In this document: positions 1 through 10,799 of the stretch, one piece after another | How positions within the stretch are numbered: position 1 is the stretch's first letter | How the letters are laid out: the number at the start of each line of letters is the position of its first letter | Program-made: the position numbers and the translations under genes | Source of the DNA: Labia minor | Lineage: Eukaryota; Arthropoda; Insecta; Dermaptera; Spongiphoridae | Reading direction: 5' to 3' | Assembly (NCBI GenBank): GCA_963082975.1 | Contig: OY720344.1 | Coordinates: 87,048,107-87,112,106 of the forward strand | DNA length: 64,000 nucleotides | Notes under the pieces: model-generated | What the model was told of the DNA's origin: nothing | The model's input: only the letters and a program-made list of their open reading frames with translations | Databases searched by the model: none

Positions 1-699
1 TCAATTACCCTAATGTTCTCTCTACATTCGATCCTAAGTGTTATTCCCCTTGCCAAAATAGCACCCTTTGATAGGTTCAATATCAAAATCGTCAGTTTTT
101 TTATATTCACTCTTGTGCTTTTTTAACCACACTGTTTTTTTAATACCCCTTCCCTTTTCCATGCACCCTAATGTCTTGACAGGTGGGTTTCAACCAAGTT
201 GGTTTAAAGAAAAGCGACTCTTGTTGATGTTATTGTTGTTTTTGTTTAACGTTTAGCTAACTAGTATAAAAACAAAAAAAAAAAATTCTACCACAAAACA
301 TTTTAAATCCTACGGAGTGGATTAAATTCATGTTGTTTACAATATTATTATTATTATTTTTTATTTTATAATAAATTTTATTTTTTTATTATATGATAAA
401 TTTCATTATAAACAAAGCGTCAATTTATAATTATTATATATATTTTTTTCCAACATAATTTAAATGAAAAATAAATTTAAAAATTCATTATTTAATTAAA
501 TATTGTTGATAGAAGGTTATTTGTAAAAGAAATTGAATCAATATTTATTTTCTCTTATATTTCCATTGAATTGTATTTTCCTTTCATTTTGATTATATTA
601 AAACAAAAAAATAAAAATAAAAACAAGGCTAGTTTGTATTAGAATATACAATCAATTTATTTTTCTTTTTTTTTTATTTTTAAATTAAAAGATGTTTTT
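1..699. other. AT-rich sequence, nothing recognised
   Basis: Low-complexity A/T-rich sequence with homopolymer runs. Short open frames occur but have no coding character. No element ends, tRNA-like boxes or repeats shared with the rest of the window were seen before the family-2 element that starts at about 700. Confidence 0.6.
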
Positions 700-1163
700 A
701 CTGACCGACTATAGGAAGGGAAGATATTGTTTTCACACCAAATTTCACATATGGAGACTTTTACATTTCTCCACGAATCATGCATTTTGTTAACAGAAAA
801 GTATTTTTAGCATGATGTCTATCCGTCTGTCCGTCCGTCCGTCTGTGTTCAGCTTGAAAGGCTCAACGGATTTTGATAAAATTTGGTATATTTACTTACG
901 GCATCAGTAAGATGAATTCATCAACTTTTGGTGTATTTCCGGAAACCGGAAGTGGTAGTATTAGCGATCGACGATAAGAAGGGAAGAGTTATTTTCACAC
1001 CAAATTTCACATGAGGAAATTTTTTACATATCTCCATGTCCCAAAATATTTCACTTAAAATAAGGTAGTAATTAATTATTGAGTAATTAAACTAAAAAAA
1101 TAAAAACCAAGATAATATAATTTATTCATTTTAATTCAAATTTTAAAAATATTTTTTTTTGAT

Positions 1164-1201
<38 letters not shown>

Positions 1202-1260
1202 GTTGTTTGAAAATTAATTTATTTCAAATCGTCGGCGGTTCTGTGCCTGAACACAACTCA
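700..1260 (+). mobile_element. HINE family 2, diverged subfamily B
   Basis: Begins with a CTGACCGAC-like version of the family-2 5' end, followed by the 'ttttcacaccaaatttcacat' motif and a (CCGT)n tract at about 823-846. Next comes the module 'gctcaacggattttgataaaatttgg' (two short stretches) and the GCGATCGACGATA block. It ends with a TTTCAAATCGTCGGCGGT segment matching the subterminal repeat. The final hairpin differs from the main family: TGTG/CACA around CCTGAA. The closest relative is the minus-strand copy at 53653-54187, which shares the interior, including an (AT)n tract. Non-autonomous, no ORF. Confidence 0.7.
1171..1199. repeat. (AT)n microsatellite inside HINE family 2 subfamily B
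   Basis: Uninterrupted TA dinucleotide tract. The subfamily relative at 53.7 kb has an (AT)n tract at the equivalent position, so it belongs to the element. Confidence 0.8.
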
Positions 1261-1419
1261 TATTTCAATATTTATTTTGTGTATAGTTTATGGTGAAAAA
1301 GATGTTATGTGTGTGTGTATGTGTGTTTTTTCTATTTAAAATAGAAACACCTGACAACAACTTAAATATTTTATTTTTCATTTAAGCGGAATAATGTTAA
1401 AAAGGAGCAATAGAAAAGA

Positions 1420-1870
1420 TAAAAGGATAGTCGAGTGGAAATCCTTTGGGCCGTAGCGTCCTCCTCTGTTTGTTCTGGATGCTTAATTTTCAACTAATTG
1501 AAGCGAATTTGAAGGAATGGTTTCGCAGTGAAAAGAGGATTTTCCGGGGCTTGTCATCAACCGCGTGTTGGTGTGTCTGTGGCAGGTCGATGTGTTCGTT
1601 AAAACATCGATTACTCTCTCCTGGCTGGTATTTGCACAAGTGCGAGACCTCCCAGCTGTTTTTTACGTTGCCCTGGCCCATTAGCCTTTCTCTCATCCCC
1701 CATCCATCTATCCCCCACTCCTCAAACCCCTTCCTTCCATCTCTCACCATTCAAGCCATCTGCTCAAGTGTGAGTCAGGGGGTGTGATTGTGCTCTTTTT
1801 AGAAAACAACCCCTTTATATTCTCTTTCTTCTCTGTTGCTCACCTTTAGAACAACGAAAGCCTTCATACT
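1420..1870. other. GC-richer apparently single-copy block
   Basis: High-complexity stretch in an AT-rich setting, with pyrimidine-rich strings (ctctcatcccccatcc). Overlapping open frames of 113 (plus strand) and 86 codons (minus strand) lie on opposite strands. Neither translation resembles a family I know, and the frames are as expected in GC-richer DNA. No TIRs, target duplications or second copy seen. It could be host conserved non-coding sequence or an exon fragment. Confidence 0.35.
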
Positions 1871-2640
1871 CTCACCGGTTTTGATTTTTTTTTTTATTTT
1901 ACTTTCTATAAAAATAACACGTTTTCAATAAAATCAATACATTAAGACTTGAAACGTTTAACGGATAGGAAATATTTGAAATAGTAGTAAAAAGTAACAT
2001 TTGTTTTACAGCGTGCTTCAATGAACAACGAATATTCAATTAGGAATTGCTTGTAATAATAATAAAAATAGAAATAAATATAATAATAATTTTTTTTTGA
2101 AACCTGTTAGTGAAAAAGTAGATAAATTAAATTTATTAATGAGAAATAAATTAATTTTTATATTAAATTCAATTTTTTATATTTATACCATATATAGGAA
2201 TATTTTCTTACTTATATTTGTATAATAAAATTGACTGGCTAGCATTTTGTTGTATGATTGATAAGACATTTCAAAATTACATAATATTCATACATTTAGC
2301 TCTCTGTTCTCTAAAAAAAAGGATTTTTTAACAATTTGAGTTTTCTTTGAGCTAAAAATCGATCTGTTGAATAAATTCATTTTGGTTGTTTTTTGATTGT
2401 AGTTAAAGTAATTAATCAATGTTATTAAATATCAAATGACATTAAAATTAAAATATTGGAATGATGACTTTACAATTAAATCGCACTTTAGAAATATTTT
2501 AGGCAAGAAGAAAATATAAATGTAAATATTATTCTTATTTATATAATTTTTGGCGTTAGAAGTTTGATCGTGTATAATATCTTCACAATTTTGGAAAAGA
2601 TATAATTTACTAATTATTAAGGGAATTTTTATTAAAAGAC
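1871..2640. other. AT-rich sequence, nothing recognised
   Basis: A/T homopolymers and short AT microsatellites. No coding, tRNA-like or transposon-end signal seen. Confidence 0.55.
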
Positions 2641-2644
2641 CACA

Positions 2645-3263
2645 TTGTTTGTATAAAATGGATGTGGCTATTTATACATCCAGTATATATACGCAATTGG
2701 ATATTTATACATACAGTATATATAAGAAATTAGTTATTTATGCATACATATTTTAAACTACAGTTTATTTTTACAATTCAAATAGATACCAATGACAATT
2801 TGGTTTTAATAAGGATATAAATAATATTGATATAATTAATAAAAATAATATTAAACATTGATTTAATAGAAATTAAACTTAATATAAAATGTATCACTAT
2901 TCAACATTTCAATTCATTCATTTCTCATTGCTTTCTTATTCAAGTGTATATACAAATATGAGTTTATTAATAAAAATCGCTTTGAGAACTCTTCTATGAA
3001 TAATATTTATTAGTATAATAGAATAGTTGATATAATTAATAAAAATAATAGTCAACATTGACTTAATAGATTTCAAATTAAAATAAAATGTAATATAATA
3101 TTATTATAAACTTTTTGGTTAGTTGGTACGTTAAACGTAACTACAAATAGCTAATTTCTTGTACATACGGTATGTATAAATATCCAATTGCGTATACATA
3201 CGGTATGTATAAATATCCAATTGCGTATACATACTGTATGTATAAATAGCCACATCCGTATTT
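2645..3263. mobile_element. Foldback element with palindromic ~34-bp repeats in both arms
   Basis: The left arm begins near GGATGTGGCTATTTATACAT. The right arm ends with the inverted counterpart ATGTATAAATAGCCACATCC. Inside the arms a unit of about 34 bp recurs, two copies on the left and three on the right. Each unit carries a near-palindrome (ATACATACCGTATGTAT) joined to CAATTGGATATTT. The middle (about 2808-2905 and 3015-3095) contains a diverged direct repeat sharing GATATAATTAATAAAAATAA. No coding capacity. The architecture is that of a foldback or long-TIR MITE. The superfamily is unknown because no clear target duplication is visible. Confidence 0.6.
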
Positions 3264-3284
3264 TATTTATTAAATTAAAATAAC

Positions 3285-3345
3285 TGTACAACGTTTCGAC
3301 TGCTTATTCTGCAGTCGTTTTCAAGTACCGTACGCTTGCTCCGAT
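3285..3345 (-). mobile_element. Penelope-LTR-like module with degenerate hammerhead-type core
   Basis: Minus strand reads CTTGAAAAC, then a perfect 6-bp stem GACTGC/GCAGTC with an AGAATAA loop, then GAAACGTTGTAC. This order (CUGA-like box, stem II, GAAA, tiny stem III) resembles the hammerhead ribozymes known from Penelope-like element LTRs. The first box deviates from CUGANGA, and no convincing stem I is visible, so activity is doubtful. Similar CTTGAAAA...GAAACGT modules occur at 58.4 and 58.8 kb. Confidence 0.4.
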
Positions 3346-3415
3346 TCAAGCGGACTGATAATTTACTCATATCTTCTAATTTATATTTATATATAATCTA
3401 ATATAAATAAATATA

Positions 3416-3684
3416 AAAAAAAACCTCAGACTTTTGTACGTCCTACTCAAGGACAAAGCCTATCAAGTCGGTTATATCAATTAGGTGTCCTATGATCAAT
3501 AGAACGGGTTCTATCAACCTTTACCTTGACTTTTCTAGTAGCTTTCCCAATTTTGATCCCGGAGGCTGGGTTGACTCCGTCCCATAGACCCCAGGTAGAG
3601 AAATTCCCTTTCCAGGCCCGGGACATGAACCCAGGACCACGAGAATGTGAGGCAGCTTCGTACCTCCCACCCTATGGCGCCTTC
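3416..3684 (-). mobile_element. SINE-A, tRNA-derived, copy 1
   Basis: Flanked by a perfect 13-bp target duplication ATAAATAAATATA (3403-3415 and 3685-3697). On the minus strand the head holds a B-box-like TGGGTTCATGTCCCGGG and an upstream degenerate A-box region (GGTACGAAGCTGCC), followed by about 190 bp of body and a T-rich/A-T tail. A second copy at 52347-52637 also has its own 13-bp duplication. The length, pol III-type boxes and retroposition-style duplications identify a SINE. The 67-codon plus-strand open frame across it is incidental. Confidence 0.72.
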
Positions 3685-3699
3685 ATAAATAAATATATA

Positions 3700-5920
3700 A
3701 TTGTAATAAAAATATATAAAGTAATTTAAAAATTTTAAAGTGTAAAAAGACAGAAGAAATCAAATAAATTATATTATTATTCATTCAATTTTGTTTACGA
3801 GGTGGCCATTCGATGTACAAGATACTTTTATTCTTAAAAGATAATTAAAATCAATATTTATTTTTCGAAAAAAAAGTTCGCATCTCAATCTCGAGGGGAA
3901 ATCATTTCTAAATAAAACGATGTAGAAGTAAAGTACATTTCAAATATGTTTATTTCCAGTAAATCCAAAAGAGAACATGAATATTAAATAAAATCAACTT
4001 AAAAACATTTTATTTCTTTTAGTTTTTTATATAATCTTTACACTTTGGTAGATTTTTAATTTTATTTTATACCATTGAATCGTTATCAAATGTTTTTTTT
4101 TTTTAATTTTTCTTTTTAGAAAAAAAACCAACTAGATATAAATATTCGAAATGAAAATAAGACCCAAGCTTTTCAACTTCCCTGAGAGATTTTGCATTAT
4201 TTCATCAAATATTTACAGAAATGAAATCCCGATACGGATGTTAGTTTAAGATAAATACTCGTGTGTCCTTTTTTTTATTGAAGATGGAATTTTATACATT
4301 CTCTGAATTAAAAAAGGCTTATAGCTAGAATAACAAAATATGGTTTATATCCAATTACAAATGATTTATTTATTATTAATAAAAGTTTTTATGAATTTTT
4401 TTTTTGAATGGTTTTATTATGGAAATGGGTTTCTATTGGTTTAGCTGATTCATCGTAGTGTTCATCTGTCAAATTAATAATCCTTTTAGTAATAAATATT
4501 ATTCACCAAATCACAAAGGCTTTACATTTTTCTATCGCGATGGATTAAAATCTTTAATATATAAAAACAATATTTAGAATATATATATATATAATATAAA
4601 ATATGAAGATAAACTAATTAAAGTTTCTCAATTCTTTTTCTATTTAATCACATTTTTTATAACATAATAATTTAATATTTAAAATGATATTATTATAATA
4701 TTACTATATGTACAATTATAATTATAATAAAATTTATACCACAATTTTATCTATAATTCAAACTAGAGGAAAATCAATCAGGACTTTTGACATTTTAAAT
4801 TTCAAATAATTATTATATAATTTTGAAAGCCTTGTATTTCAGTACCTTCATTGTTGACTCTATGGCATTCTGGAACTCGAAAGTTCATTATTAAAAAATT
4901 CACCTTATTCCAATTGTCCCTAAGAAGCATCCATCCAATTTAAATTCTCTTCCAATACTCTCAAATCCCATCAATATAATTAAAATAAACTCCTTCTAAA
5001 CGGCTTCATGGATCTTAATGGTTCGGGTATCATTAGAACCGTCAAGTATAAGGTTGAAAATTTCAAAAAAGTTAATTCGTTCCAAAGTTATGGATAAACA
5101 AACCGAGCCAATCCAAATAAACAACGGTGCCTCTGGTGGCTCAGTTAAGAAGTTGACACTCAATAAAAAAATTATAATTCCAGAAATTTTCATACAAAGA
5201 ATGTTTATAGTATTTAAATTTTTATTTTAGGTGTTGATATTTTATAATATTAAGAGTAAAATTACATTAAATTAAATTGAATATTACTCCTAATTGATTA
5301 ATATTTTCTAAAACAAAGTAAATAATATTTTTTATATTTAAATTTATATTTTGAAAAATTGTGCAATTTGCAAATTTGAGTGAAAACGAAGATACAAATG
5401 AGAACGAACCTCGATTGGCTAATGAAAGATGAGCACGATCGTTATCTCGAAAAAAAAGTAAGATGAGTCTGTATATTTTTGTTGATGTGATATTGAATTG
5501 CTGTTTTCTGTATACACATATTTTCTAGAATTATTTATTTCTTGACATATTTTGTTACTTTATATTCGTTGTAGATATCACTAAAAAGTAGTAGTAAAAA
5601 TTTATAAGGTATCCCATTTTATTTAATTTTATTAAAATAACTAAGATGCCCTATGATGATATAAATTAAACATTGGTTTATCAAACCATGTTTTTTTTTC
5701 TGAGGACATCTATAGATAAATTTCCATACAATAAAATAATGCTTTGCCATTTTAGAAAATAATATGGTAGGAGTTAAACAATTTAAAAGTCGAAAAAATA
5801 ATATATGCTACTCAAAAGTTATTTACACTGAACCCCGTCGTTGATATGAATATTTTAATACCCTGATTGAATTAAAATCAATTAAAATATTTCAACAATT
5901 TAATATGTATTACATCGGAG
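3700..5920. other. AT-rich sequence with one high-complexity patch
   Basis: Mostly A/T-rich DNA. At about 4985-5200 a higher-complexity patch is open on both strands (65 and 70 codons), with nothing recognisable in either translation. It may be an old transposon coding fragment. No element ends seen. Confidence 0.45.
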
Positions 5921-5924
5921 GTAC

Positions 5925-5990
5925 AAGGGGCAGAGCTCCCTGTCTAGGTGCGAAGAGCGCCGAAGGCGCTCTGAGAAGCGAGTTTCACAT
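5925..5990 (+). mobile_element. LINE 3'-end double-hairpin module (copy 1)
   Basis: A GC-rich 65-bp island containing GAGCGCCGAAGGCGCTC (7-bp stem, loop GAA; 5955-5971). It is preceded by a degenerate second hairpin around GGGGCAGAGCTCCCTG. The same two-hairpin block ends the minus-strand LINE fragments at 42.3 and 44.1 kb, so this is probably a severely 5'-truncated insertion of the same LINE, here on the plus strand. Confidence 0.6.
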
Positions 5991-6468
5991 TAAATGTCTA
6001 TCACGTCCTTGATCTATCAATCGGTTGCTTGCCAATTGGGTTCACCAACTTACCATATATTTTCAAATTTTTGCTCACATCTAATTAGTTGAACTTGTTT
6101 TTATTTTTAAAAAAATTCAATATTTCTTTTGAAATAAAAATAAATAAATGTTATCGCACACACATGGGGTTTCTATTTTATCTCTCATCTCAAAAATGGT
6201 TCTTAGGATTTTGATGAAATTCACGTATTAGTTTATTCTGGAATTTTACAGACATGAAGACCAGCTGCCAAATGAACCGATTATATTATTCTATAAATTA
6301 GACCACAAGGGTGGCCAATTCTTATGATCTCGCAGGCCACTTTAGAAGTGCAACATAGCTTCGTAAGTCATTATAAAATTCATTTTTTGAATTCATTATT
6401 TTAGTTATTAAAATAAATATAATTTGTGAAAGTGTGTGATGAATCTAATAAACACAAATATTGCCGCT

Positions 6469-6674
6469 GGTTCAGAGGCGGATTATCCTTAAGGCAAACT
6501 AGGCACGTGCCTAGGGACGTGTAGTTACAAGGGGCGCGCGAGCTCAGAATTTTTAAAATTTATAGTATTATGGTTCAGAGGCGGATTATCCTTAAGGCAA
6601 ACTAGGCACGTGCCTAGGGACGTGTAGTTACAAGGGGCGCGCGAGCTCAGAATTTTTAAAATTTATAGTATTAT
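6469..6674 (+). repeat. 103-bp tandem duplication, two essentially identical units
   Basis: Units 6469-6571 and 6572-6674 appear identical by eye. Each contains the hAT terminus CAGAGGCGGATT and the palindrome TAGGCACGTGCCTA. The unit starts with GGTT, the last four bases of the flanking target duplication, so the duplication took in host flank and happened after insertion. Confidence 0.85.
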
Positions 6675-6737
6675 GATGGGCATTTATGGCCGATACAGTG
6701 ATTGCCTAGGGCGCTCTGGACCTTTAATCCGCCACTG
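6473..6737. mobile_element. hAT-type MITE with internal duplication
   Basis: Ends are CAGAGGCGGATTATCC and, inverted, GGATTAAAGG...CCGCCACTG, giving a TIR of about 13 bp of the form CAGNGGCGGATTA. An 8-bp target duplication agrees at 7 of 8 positions: CGCTGGTT (6465-6472) and CGCGGGTT (6738-6745). Terminal CAG/CTG and 8-bp duplications are hAT hallmarks. No transposase. The 5' part is duplicated in tandem (see the 103-bp repeat). Confidence 0.75.
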
Positions 6738-6749
6738 CGCGGGTTGACC

Positions 6750-8155
6750 ATTAGACCAAATAATACAAACAGGGTTATATAATATATAAATAAAAGAGAT
6801 AGAAATGATTAAATTAATATTCATACGTATTATTTTAAAAATTTCAAATTAGTACAATAATTACTTGTAAACATCAGTTATTCTATTCAGGAGGTATTGT
6901 TTTTTTAATATGTAAAATAAGGTGAACCTGTGGTTTTTTCTATGCTTATTTTTGTTTGCCTTTAAAATTGAAATCCTGGTATCTCCACATATAAACAAAG
7001 TTGGCGCTTAAATATAAACTTTCTTGCTCATTAAGCCCTTCTTTTATTTAATATAAATATATTTATGTGTAGCTAGGTATATTTTATAAAAAGAATAATT
7101 AATTCCAATTAAAAGAACTGTGAACTTTTAATGAATATGATATGTTTATATATATATATTATAATATAGAATATTCAAGTTGAATAAAAAAATAGGATTC
7201 AATTAAGATATCAGAATTTTTAATTGGATTGAGAAGGAGAGTAGACAATTTAAGAGGATTTATGTGTGGCATGTTGGCTTTAATAAAAGACACTCGGCAT
7301 ACGAGCAACCAACAACACTATCCAATGCATTGGATTTTTTTTATGATTATTATTATATATACATATATGTAAAGATAACTTACCCATTTTATTTTAGTAT
7401 GCTTACTCAAATATAATTAAAAATGATTTCGAAGCGGCAAAAAAAAAATGAAATCAATTAAAATGCAAAATAGCAAAAAGAACAACACTAAAAGTTGATT
7501 GTAACATTAAAATTCCATTAAAACTATATATATTATATCTAAGGCTAAATCTGAAAATACTGACTACCCTTTACAACATTTAAATATTTTGCTTTTTAAT
7601 TAGAAAAAGAGTTAAAATGTGTATAACATATATATATATATATGTTAGTATTTTAGGATCGTTCATTCTTTTTTAATGAAAATAAATCTTCGTGAAAGTT
7701 AGTTATTTTTGATTGATATCAAAGGAAATTGCATAAGAGATTAAAAAGATTTAAAAGGGAGGTTGAAATAATTATTAAAAAAAAGAATATGGTCTCATAC
7801 AGGAACATCACTGTTATGTGCCCTTGAGAATTATTTTACAACCTTTGTCAACTATCACATATTCTCTGGATTGATTTATTTGTTTTATTTAATTTTTAAT
7901 TATTCTAAAGATTATTACTTACTATAGTAAAAGTTGTTTTAGTATGATTGGTCGTCCACTTAAAATTTCCTCATGTGCTTAGTACAATATGCTCATATGC
8001 TCTAGTCTGAAATTGAATTGAAATATTTAAATTATAAAACTAAATTATTTAATATTCTTGATTATGTATAAATATACTACTTTTTATTTTCACGGAAAAT
8101 TATTAGGGTATATATTAAAAAGTTTCAATTATTCTTTATATATATATTTATATAA
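6750..8155. other. AT-rich sequence, nothing recognised
   Basis: A/T-rich sequence with small (AT)n tracts near 7148 and 7627. No coding, tRNA-like or element-end signal found. Confidence 0.55.
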
Positions 8156-8160
8156 TATAT

Positions 8161-8500
8161 TGTCAGGAGACAGCTTGGCCGAGAGTGTATATTGGCAATT
8201 TTCTACACATGAAGTCGGCGTTCGATTCCAACTAAGAAAAAATGTTTCTAATAAATTCAATTCAACATCAGCTGCCTCCCGCTCCAGGTACTGACAAGCC
8301 TGGATCTATATATAACCTTGCTCCAGCAGGATTACTTCAAAATTAAGCAACCACACGCAACAATGGATCGCGAAGAGAATAACAATAATACTCCAGGTGG
8401 TACCCAACCCATGCGTCACTAGGCGGCAACCGGGCTTTATTCTGGAGAACCCGGATCTTCACGAGCTCACAAAAAAAAGAAGAATGAAGAATCAAGTTAA
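8161..8500 (+). mobile_element. SINE-B, tRNA-derived (Leu/Ser-like head), with non-matching 3' part
   Basis: The head reads AGCTTGGCCGAGAGTG (A-box-like) and then GGCGTTCGATTCCAAC, a near-perfect B box (GTTCGATTCC). The body matches the minus-strand element at 24972-25244 up to the hairpin-forming CTCCAGG...CCTGGATC section (about 8320), after which the two diverge. The remaining 3' part contains a short coding-like stretch starting ATGGATCGCGAAGAG, interrupted by a stop. This may be a different 3' tail subfamily or an insertion. Confidence 0.65.
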
Positions 8501-9700
8501 CACCTAAAGATCATTCATAAGAACAACTAGAAGTAAGAAAATTCTCAAAAAACTAACAACTCAAGAGAATTCTACAGAAAAATCCTAGATGGACCAAACG
8601 CAAATACTAATAATAATAATAATTATAATAATAATATATTGTATTGATCTTGTTTTCAACATATATTTATTTTTTTAATGTATATACCTATACATTTGAA
8701 AAAAGTATCTATGGAAAAACAACTTTTCATTTTATTACTAAAAGTTTGTATTTTTGTAAAGGATTTATTTAAACATTTGTTAATCCATTATAATGTACCA
8801 TAATTACTTTTTAAAACTCTTGGGAAATGACTTTTAGTATAATTAATTACCACATGATTTTACTTTTAGTGTTAATAAAATAAAAATTCTACAAGATTGA
8901 TTATTTACAACATTGTTTCTTTTCCAGGTAAAAAAAAGAAAAAAATTAAGAAAAGGAACAATTGAATTTTTTATTTATTTGTTTGTGTTTTACGGATATA
9001 TAAATCCTAAAGTATTTATTTATTAACTAACCGTTTAAGTATTTTAACAAAAAAAAAAAAAACAAAACAAAAACATTTCTGGCCTTTACGAATTTTCTGT
9101 TTATTGCTACATAAGAGCCTTCTCTGATCGTTTTCAATTCTTCTAAATTGCCCGTTGACGTCCATCCCGTAAAGTGTTTTTATCGTTCAAAATAGTCTTA
9201 TTTTAGTCATTCTGTCTTCTTCACTCTAACCACTCACTCCTAAGTTTCAATCGAGTCTCGTTCCGGTGGAAAATCGTCTTTTCCTACAAAAGACACAATT
9301 CTCTTATCCCCTCTCTTTAACTTTAACCCATTTTTTTTAGAGATTCTTATCATAATAGTGAGAATAAAATTCATACTTCAAATGTCCACTCTAGTCTTCT
9401 GCTTTCTCAATTTGTATAGATATAAATATGTTAATCCCAAAATTTCAAATTGAAGCTCTCTAAAATGCTAGATATTTATCTTAGAGTCATTTAAAGAAAC
9501 GTAATCTAAAAACGGATAAAATGAATATTTTTGTTTCAATCTATAAAAATCATAAGTAGAAATTTGTATGTATTTCTACACCCTAAATAAATTATTACTA
9601 AGTTAATTTAAAGATCAAAGAGAAAATATTATAAATATACATTTTTATAGGAATTGTTCAGGATAATATGATGATATCTGTGGGATTCTTTTAAATATTC
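8501..9700. other. AT-rich sequence, nothing firmly recognised
   Basis: A/T-rich sequence with a more complex patch at about 9080-9330 that shows no open frame of note, no second copy and no TIRs. Confidence 0.5.
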
Positions 9701-9706
9701 TTTTTT

Positions 9707-9838
9707 ACTATCTCGCCAGAGATAGTATTGCGATCACGAAAATTTTCGATGTTGAGATTTTGATGTTTTTATACGTTTTGAAGGTTCCTGAATCATTTTC
9801 ACTAAGGTTGAGAAAAATGTCTGTGTGTGTGTGTGTGT

Positions 9839-9881
<43 letters not shown>

Positions 9882-10332
9882 TGTGTGTATGTGTGTGTGT
9901 ATGTGTGTATGTAGGCAAGATTACGCAAAAACGGTACATGAGCATTATTCAAAATTCATAGTTTTCTATCAACTTTTGAGAAATGTAGCTCAACCGGAAG
10001 AGGGTCATTACCTACAACGTTTTGATTTTTTTTCCTCTAAAGTGACCGTAAAAATAAAGATATATGTTTGATAATTTTTCACATGATTAATAATTGTATA
10101 AAACTGCTATATATAGAATTTCAGCTTGATTGAATCGCTGAAAGTACCAGAATTAATTTTTTAACACTGCAAATCTCACGCGCCAACACGTGCCATGGTG
10201 CCATCAATAAAAAACCAAACATGCGCTATTTATTATTTATAATTTATAATTAATTAAATTTAATTTAAATATAATATATTATGTTATTTAATCCAATTCA
10301 AATTGCGAGATAGTCGAGTGGAGACACTCCAG
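9707..10332 (+). mobile_element. HINE family 1, full-length copy
   Basis: Starts ACTATCTCGC, which itself begins a hairpin (ACTATCTC-GCCA-GAGATAGT). Then come a conserved block (TTTTCGATGTTGAGATTTTG), a long GT microsatellite, the 'acggt...' module and an AT-rich tail. It ends GCGAGATAGT (inverse of the start) followed by the terminal hairpin GAGTG-GAGA-CACTC and CAG. An asymmetric terminal inverted repeat plus microsatellite plus 3' hairpin is the DINE-1/HINE plan. The copy is 626 bp with no transposase. A minus-strand copy lies 42 bp downstream. Confidence 0.8.
9818..9914 (+). repeat. (GT)n/(GTAT) microsatellite within HINE family 1
   Basis: About 95 bp of TG repeat with GTAT interruptions, at the same place as shorter tracts in the sister copies at 11.98, 16.64 and 35.47 kb. 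Length therefore varies between copies while position is fixed. Confidence 0.9.
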
Positions 10333-10374
10333 CGTATTTTAATTTACATATGATGATACAAAAATAAAAATAAA

Positions 10375-10795
10375 CTGGAGTGTCTCCACTCAACTATCTC
10401 GCAATTTGAATTGAATTAAATAACATATATTATATTTAAATTAAATTTAATTAATTATAAATTATAAATAATAAATATTAAACCAGCGGGCGTTGTTTGC
10501 ACCATGTTAGCATGTCACGTGCTGGCGTGTGATTTACTGTGTTAAAAAAATAATTCCTGTACTTTCAGCGATCCAATCAAGCTGTAATTCTATTATTCCA
10601 GCTCGAACCGTTTATGGATAAACTTTTCTATACACACATACACACACACACTCACACACAGAGAGAGAGACAGACAGACAGACATTTTTCTCAACCTTAG
10701 TGAAAATGACTCAGGGACCTTCAAAACGTAAAAAAATATAAAAATCTCGACATCGAAAATTTTTATGATAGCAGTAGTATTTCTGGCGAGATAGT
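10375..10795 (-). mobile_element. HINE family 1, shorter copy in inverted orientation
   Basis: Starts with CTGGAGTGTCTCCACTC (inverse of the 3' hairpin) and ends GGCGAGATAGT (inverse of the 5' end), so it lies on the minus strand. About 200 bp of interior is missing relative to full copies. The simple-sequence tract is (AC)n plus GAGA and CAGA repeats. It is arranged tail-to-tail with the 9707-10332 copy across a 42-bp spacer. Confidence 0.78.
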
Positions 10796-10799
10796 AAAA

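Noticed and set aside
1446-1787. 113-codon plus-strand frame with an 86-codon minus-strand frame opposite
   Set aside because: No recognisable domain, no start context, and both strands open in a pyrimidine-rich block. Kept only as a GC-richer unique block.
9734-9952. Minus-strand frame rich in His-Thr repeats
   Set aside because: It is the translation of the (GT)n microsatellite inside HINE family 1; the same applies to the plus-strand Cys-Val-rich frames at 9760-10071 and 11755-12069.
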